From the NCBI GenBank assembly GCA_016793585.1, contig JAEUJR010000256.1, forward strand, positions 1 through 15,940: a stretch of DNA of 15,940 nucleotides. The letters run 5' to 3'. Position numbers and translations under genes: made by a program. The notes under the pieces are model-generated. The model saw only the letters and a program-made list of their open reading frames with translations, was not told where the DNA came from and did no database searches. Source of the DNA: Archangium sp. Its GTDB lineage: Bacteria; Myxococcota; Myxococcia; Myxococcales; Myxococcaceae. Below are positions 13,894 to 15,940 of the stretch, in pieces. Every line of letters begins with the position of its first letter. Position 1 is the stretch's first letter.

Positions 13894-14684
13894 GGCGCGA
13901 GCTTCACCTTCGAGGCGTCGACCTTCAGCACCAGCTCGAGCAGCTTCGCCGACAGCTGCTGGGCCTGCTTCATCTGCGCCTCGTCGTTGCGCTCCTTGCC
14001 CTCGGTGAAGATGGCGAGCGGCAGGCCTGTGAAGCCGATGAGCGTCTCGTAGAGCTGCTGCTTCTCTTTCGCCGTCGCCTTCGCGAAGTCGGGTGACTCG
14101 TCGAGCGTCTGGGTGATGGCCGTGAAGAGCGCCTGGCTCGCCTCGTCGCTCGGCTCGTCGGCGCCGGTGGCGATGGTGGTGTTGCCGATGATGAAGAACG
14201 CGAGCGCGCCCGCCACGTTGTTGCGCCACGGCTTCGTCTCGGGCTGCGCCTCGAAGGCCTCCTTCGTCGCCGTGGTGAGCAGGGTGATGGCGGCCTTCTC
14301 TTCGGGCGTGGTGCCCAGTGAGTCGCCGAGCTGTTTCGCTACGCCGTTGGCCTTCGTGGGTTTGAAGGTGCCCAGGTTCTTCGGCGCGGGCGGCGGCGTG
14401 TTGACGGTCAGCCCTTCGGGCGCCTTCGACGGCTGCCCGCTCTTCACCTCGCGCTCGGCCTTCTCGACGGCGGCGAGCCCGAACTTCTTGATCATCGCCT
14501 GCCGCATCATCGTGCGCTGCATGTTCAGCTGCATCGAGTTGTAGATGTTCTGCGTCGCCATCGCCGAGCCGAACGAGCCGTACACGGTGCCGTAGCCCGT
14601 GTTCCACCCGCCGGCGTTCGAGTTCCACGTCTGGGCGAGAGCAGGCGCAGCGACAATAAGCACCACGAGGCGGAGCAGGTTCAT
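13890..14684 (-). CDS. Exported protein of unknown function (Met/Gln-rich N-terminal helix)
   Basis: The 264-residue product has a signal peptide (residues 1-18, MNLLRLVVLIVAAPALAQ, with cleavage likely after ALA). A Gly/Asn/Thr-rich segment follows (WNSNAGGWNTGYG), then a helix rich in Met and Gln, YNSMQLNMQRTMMRQAMIKK (about 48-67). A Pro-rich linker (about 90-105) joins a mostly helical C-terminal domain. This order reminds me of DUF6683-type secreted proteins, but I cannot verify that. The start is 14 bases after the stop of the methyltransferase gene, so they probably share a transcript. The stop TAG overlaps the TAA of the convergent amine oxidase by two bases. The function is unknown; periplasmic or outer-surface location is inferred from the signal peptide. 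Confidence 0.82.
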   Translation of the reverse strand: MNLLRLVVLIVAAPALAQTWNSNAGGWNTGYGTVYGSFGSAMATQNIYNSMQLNMQRTMMRQAMIKKFGLAAVEKAEREVKSGQPSKAPEGLTVNTPPPAPKNLGTFKPTKANGVAKQLGDSLGTTPEEKAAITLLTTATKEAFEAQPETKPWRNNVAGALAFFIIGNTTIATGADEPSDEASQALFTAITQTLDESPDFAKATAKEKQQLYETLIGFTGLPLAIFTEGKERNDEAQMKQAQQLSAKLLELVLKVDASKVKLAP

Positions 14685-14698
14685 GACTCGAGTCTGCC

Positions 14699-15328
14699 TC
14701 AGGCACGCGCCTCGACGAAGACCTCGGCCCACTCGACGGGGCTCCACACCTTCCCGGGCTCGACGCGGAAGTCGGAGAAGCCCGCTTCGCCGAGCAGCTG
14801 ACACCACTGCGTCACCGAGAAGATGCGAACCTCTTCGAGCCCGAAGACGGCGTTCTCGACGAGATCGATGGCGCCCCAGCCAAAGAGGTGATCGCGCCTC
14901 GGGTCGACGAGCACCATCAGCCCGCCGGGCTTCAGCACGCGCCGCATCTCGCACAGCGCCTTGAAGTGATCAGGGTAGTGGTGAAACGAGTTCGTGCAGA
15001 CGAGCTTGTCGAACGCGCCATCACGAAACGGCAGCCGGCCCGCGTCGCCCCGCAGCAGCCGCCCGGCCAGCTGCGCTTCGCGCTTCGCCGTCGTCAGCAT
15101 GCCCTCGGAATAGTCGAGGCCGATGGCGATCGCTCCCGCCGCCGCGAGCTGGGCCGCGCCGTCTCCGGGGCCACAGCCGAGATCGAGCACCACCTGCCCG
15201 GGCACCACCCGCAGCTTCTCGATGGCCATGCGCTGCACCCGCCGCAACGCCTGACCGAAGAGGTTGTTTCGATAGAACTTCGACCAGACGTCGAAGAACC
15301 GGCCGTGCTTGTGGAGCCGCTCGTCCAT
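14699..15328 (-). CDS. Class I SAM-dependent methyltransferase (UbiE/Methyltransf_11-like)
   Basis: This 209-residue cytosolic enzyme should transfer a methyl group from S-adenosylmethionine to an unidentified small molecule or lipid. Motif I is VVLDLGCGPGDG (46-57), the acidic residue after strand 2 is Asp72 in GLDYSEGM, an Asp95 loop (GDAGRLPF) follows, and LVCTNSFHHYPD (109-120) is motif IV. LKPGGLMVLVDP (132-143) is the post-motif strand. The N-terminal part (RFFDVWSKFYRNNLFGQ) resembles UbiE-like quinone or phospholipid methyltransferases, but is too general for a substrate call. The ATG at 15328 starts just where similarity begins; a good Shine-Dalgarno sequence is not seen. It is followed by the exported protein gene in a likely operon. 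Confidence 0.88.
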   Translation of the reverse strand: MDERLHKHGRFFDVWSKFYRNNLFGQALRRVQRMAIEKLRVVPGQVVLDLGCGPGDGAAQLAAAGAIAIGLDYSEGMLTTAKREAQLAGRLLRGDAGRLPFRDGAFDKLVCTNSFHHYPDHFKALCEMRRVLKPGGLMVLVDPRRDHLFGWGAIDLVENAVFGLEEVRIFSVTQWCQLLGEAGFSDFRVEPGKVWSPVEWAEVFVEARA

Positions 15329-15478
15329 ACGACGAATCCCACCATGGGGAGCCCCTCGATTCCCGTGCTTTCCGGGTGGGCAGGCGCATGCAATGGTTCG
15401 CGCGCTTGATCGTTGAAGAGCCTTGCAGTGTCACTTCCGGCGCCACGGTTTCCCCGGGCGCCCACGCTGGAGGATGGG
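15329..15478 (+). promoter_or_regulatory. Divergent intergenic region between the methyltransferase and SPFH genes
   Basis: These 150 bases separate two divergent genes and must hold both promoters. On the plus strand TTGATC (15406-15411) with TGTCAC (15429-15434) 17 bases downstream is a weak promoter pair. TGAAGA-G-CCTTGCAG (15414-15428) overlaps it and resembles 12350-12365. On the minus strand no clear -10 is found. A GGGG-AG-CCCC palindrome lies at 15346-15355. GGAGG at 15469-15473 is the ribosome binding site of the SPFH gene, five bases before its ATG. Confidence 0.4.
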
Positions 15479-15940
15479 ATGGGATTTCTCGATAGCCTGA
15501 AGAGCGAAGCGAAGCGCAACTTCGTCGCTCGCGCCGACGACGCCAAAGATCAGATCATCTACAAGTTCCCCGAACGCAACATTCGGGCCTTCACCCAGCT
15601 CACGGTGCAGGCCGACGAGATGGCGATGTTCGTGAAGGACGGCGTGGTGGTCGGCAAGCTGGGCCCCGGCCGCCACAACCTCGAATCGAACAACATTCCG
15701 TTCCTCTCCAAGCTGCTCGAGAAGGTCACCGGCGGCGACCTGTTCATCGCCGAGGTCTACTTCGTCAGCACGCGTGAGATGACGCAGGTGAAGTTCGGTG
15801 GCCCCATCGGCGACGCGCGCGACCCCGAGACGGGCCTCGCCATCGGCACCATGGTGTACGGCGACTTCGCGCTGCGCGTCATCGACCCCGAGAAGCTCAT
15901 CGTCGGCATGGTCGGCCTGCAGAAGACCGACAACGAGAGC
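15479..15940 (+). CDS. SPFH/Band 7-type protein, YdjI-like (C-terminus outside window)
   Basis: The first 154 residues are present; the gene runs off the right edge. The start MGFLDSLKSE, the segment DQIIYKFPERNI (about 29-40), VQADEMAMFVKDGVVVGKLGPGRHNLESNNIPFL (about 50-83) and the strand LFIAEVYFVSTREMTQVKFG match the YdjI branch of SPFH proteins (PF13421, 'SPFH domain-Band 7'). There is no signal peptide or membrane helix in the visible part, which fits this branch. In Bacillus, YdjI recruits membrane-stress partners; the role here is inferred only from family. Full-length members often end in a zinc-ribbon or Gly-rich tail, which cannot be checked here. The ATG follows GGAGG closely. Confidence 0.88.
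   Translation, partial: MGFLDSLKSEAKRNFVARADDAKDQIIYKFPERNIRAFTQLTVQADEMAMFVKDGVVVGKLGPGRHNLESNNIPFLSKLLEKVTGGDLFIAEVYFVSTREMTQVKFGGPIGDARDPETGLAIGTMVYGDFALRVIDPEKLIVGMVGLQKTDNES

Noticed and set aside
1..15940. CRISPR arrays, tRNA/rRNA genes, insertion sequences, prophage or toxin-antitoxin/defence loci
   Set aside because: I looked for regularly spaced repeats, tRNA-like cloverleaf ends, transposase motifs and defence-type domains and found none.

Overview
The window is GC-rich and tightly packed, and it reads as chromosomal DNA of a myxobacterium (Myxococcota, probably the Cystobacterineae). The clearest taxonomic sign is a DUF2378-type protein (6476-7009, minus), a family I know as a myxobacterial paralogous group. 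High GC at third codon positions, outer-membrane sugar genes and Tat genes agree with a Gram-negative delta-type bacterium. I see no rRNA, tRNA, CRISPR array, insertion sequence or phage gene, and no gene-free stretch over 300 bases.

Layout. 1-363 (minus) is the start of a Prx5-type peroxiredoxin, cut by the window edge. It is divergent from an MFS exporter (444-1730), which is followed by a possible small gene (1739-2008). 2055-3830 encodes an exported protein with a charged helix of about 340 residues, a proline-rich linker and an unknown C-terminal domain. Then comes a Tat block: tatB (3866), tatC (4303) and an exported SRPBCC-DUF6265 protein (5566-6474). This block meets, tail to tail, a minus-strand pair: kdsD, arabinose-5-phosphate isomerase (7021-8016), then the DUF2378 gene. 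Divergent from kdsD is a 768-residue ArnT/PMT-like membrane glycosyltransferase (8142-10448). It is followed by an ABC ATPase/permease pair (10494-12223) and a Tat-type flavin amine oxidase lipoprotein (12406-13893). The oxidase meets, tail to tail, a minus-strand operon of a SAM methyltransferase (14699-15328) and an exported protein of unknown function (13890-14684). A YdjI-type SPFH protein starts at 15479 and runs off the end.

The common theme is the cell envelope: Tat export, a predicted Tat substrate, Kdo precursor synthesis, a lipid-linked sugar transferase, two transporters, a helical periplasmic protein and a membrane-associated SPFH protein. No single pathway links all of them.

The most unusual points are: (1) TatC carries an insertion of about 160 residues with TPR-like helices, placed where the short second periplasmic loop should be; (2) four genes on both strands share TACA followed by exactly 11 bases and ATG, which suggests near-leaderless promoters; (3) the ArnT-like enzyme has two extra membrane segments; (4) the helical protein lies directly upstream of tatB.
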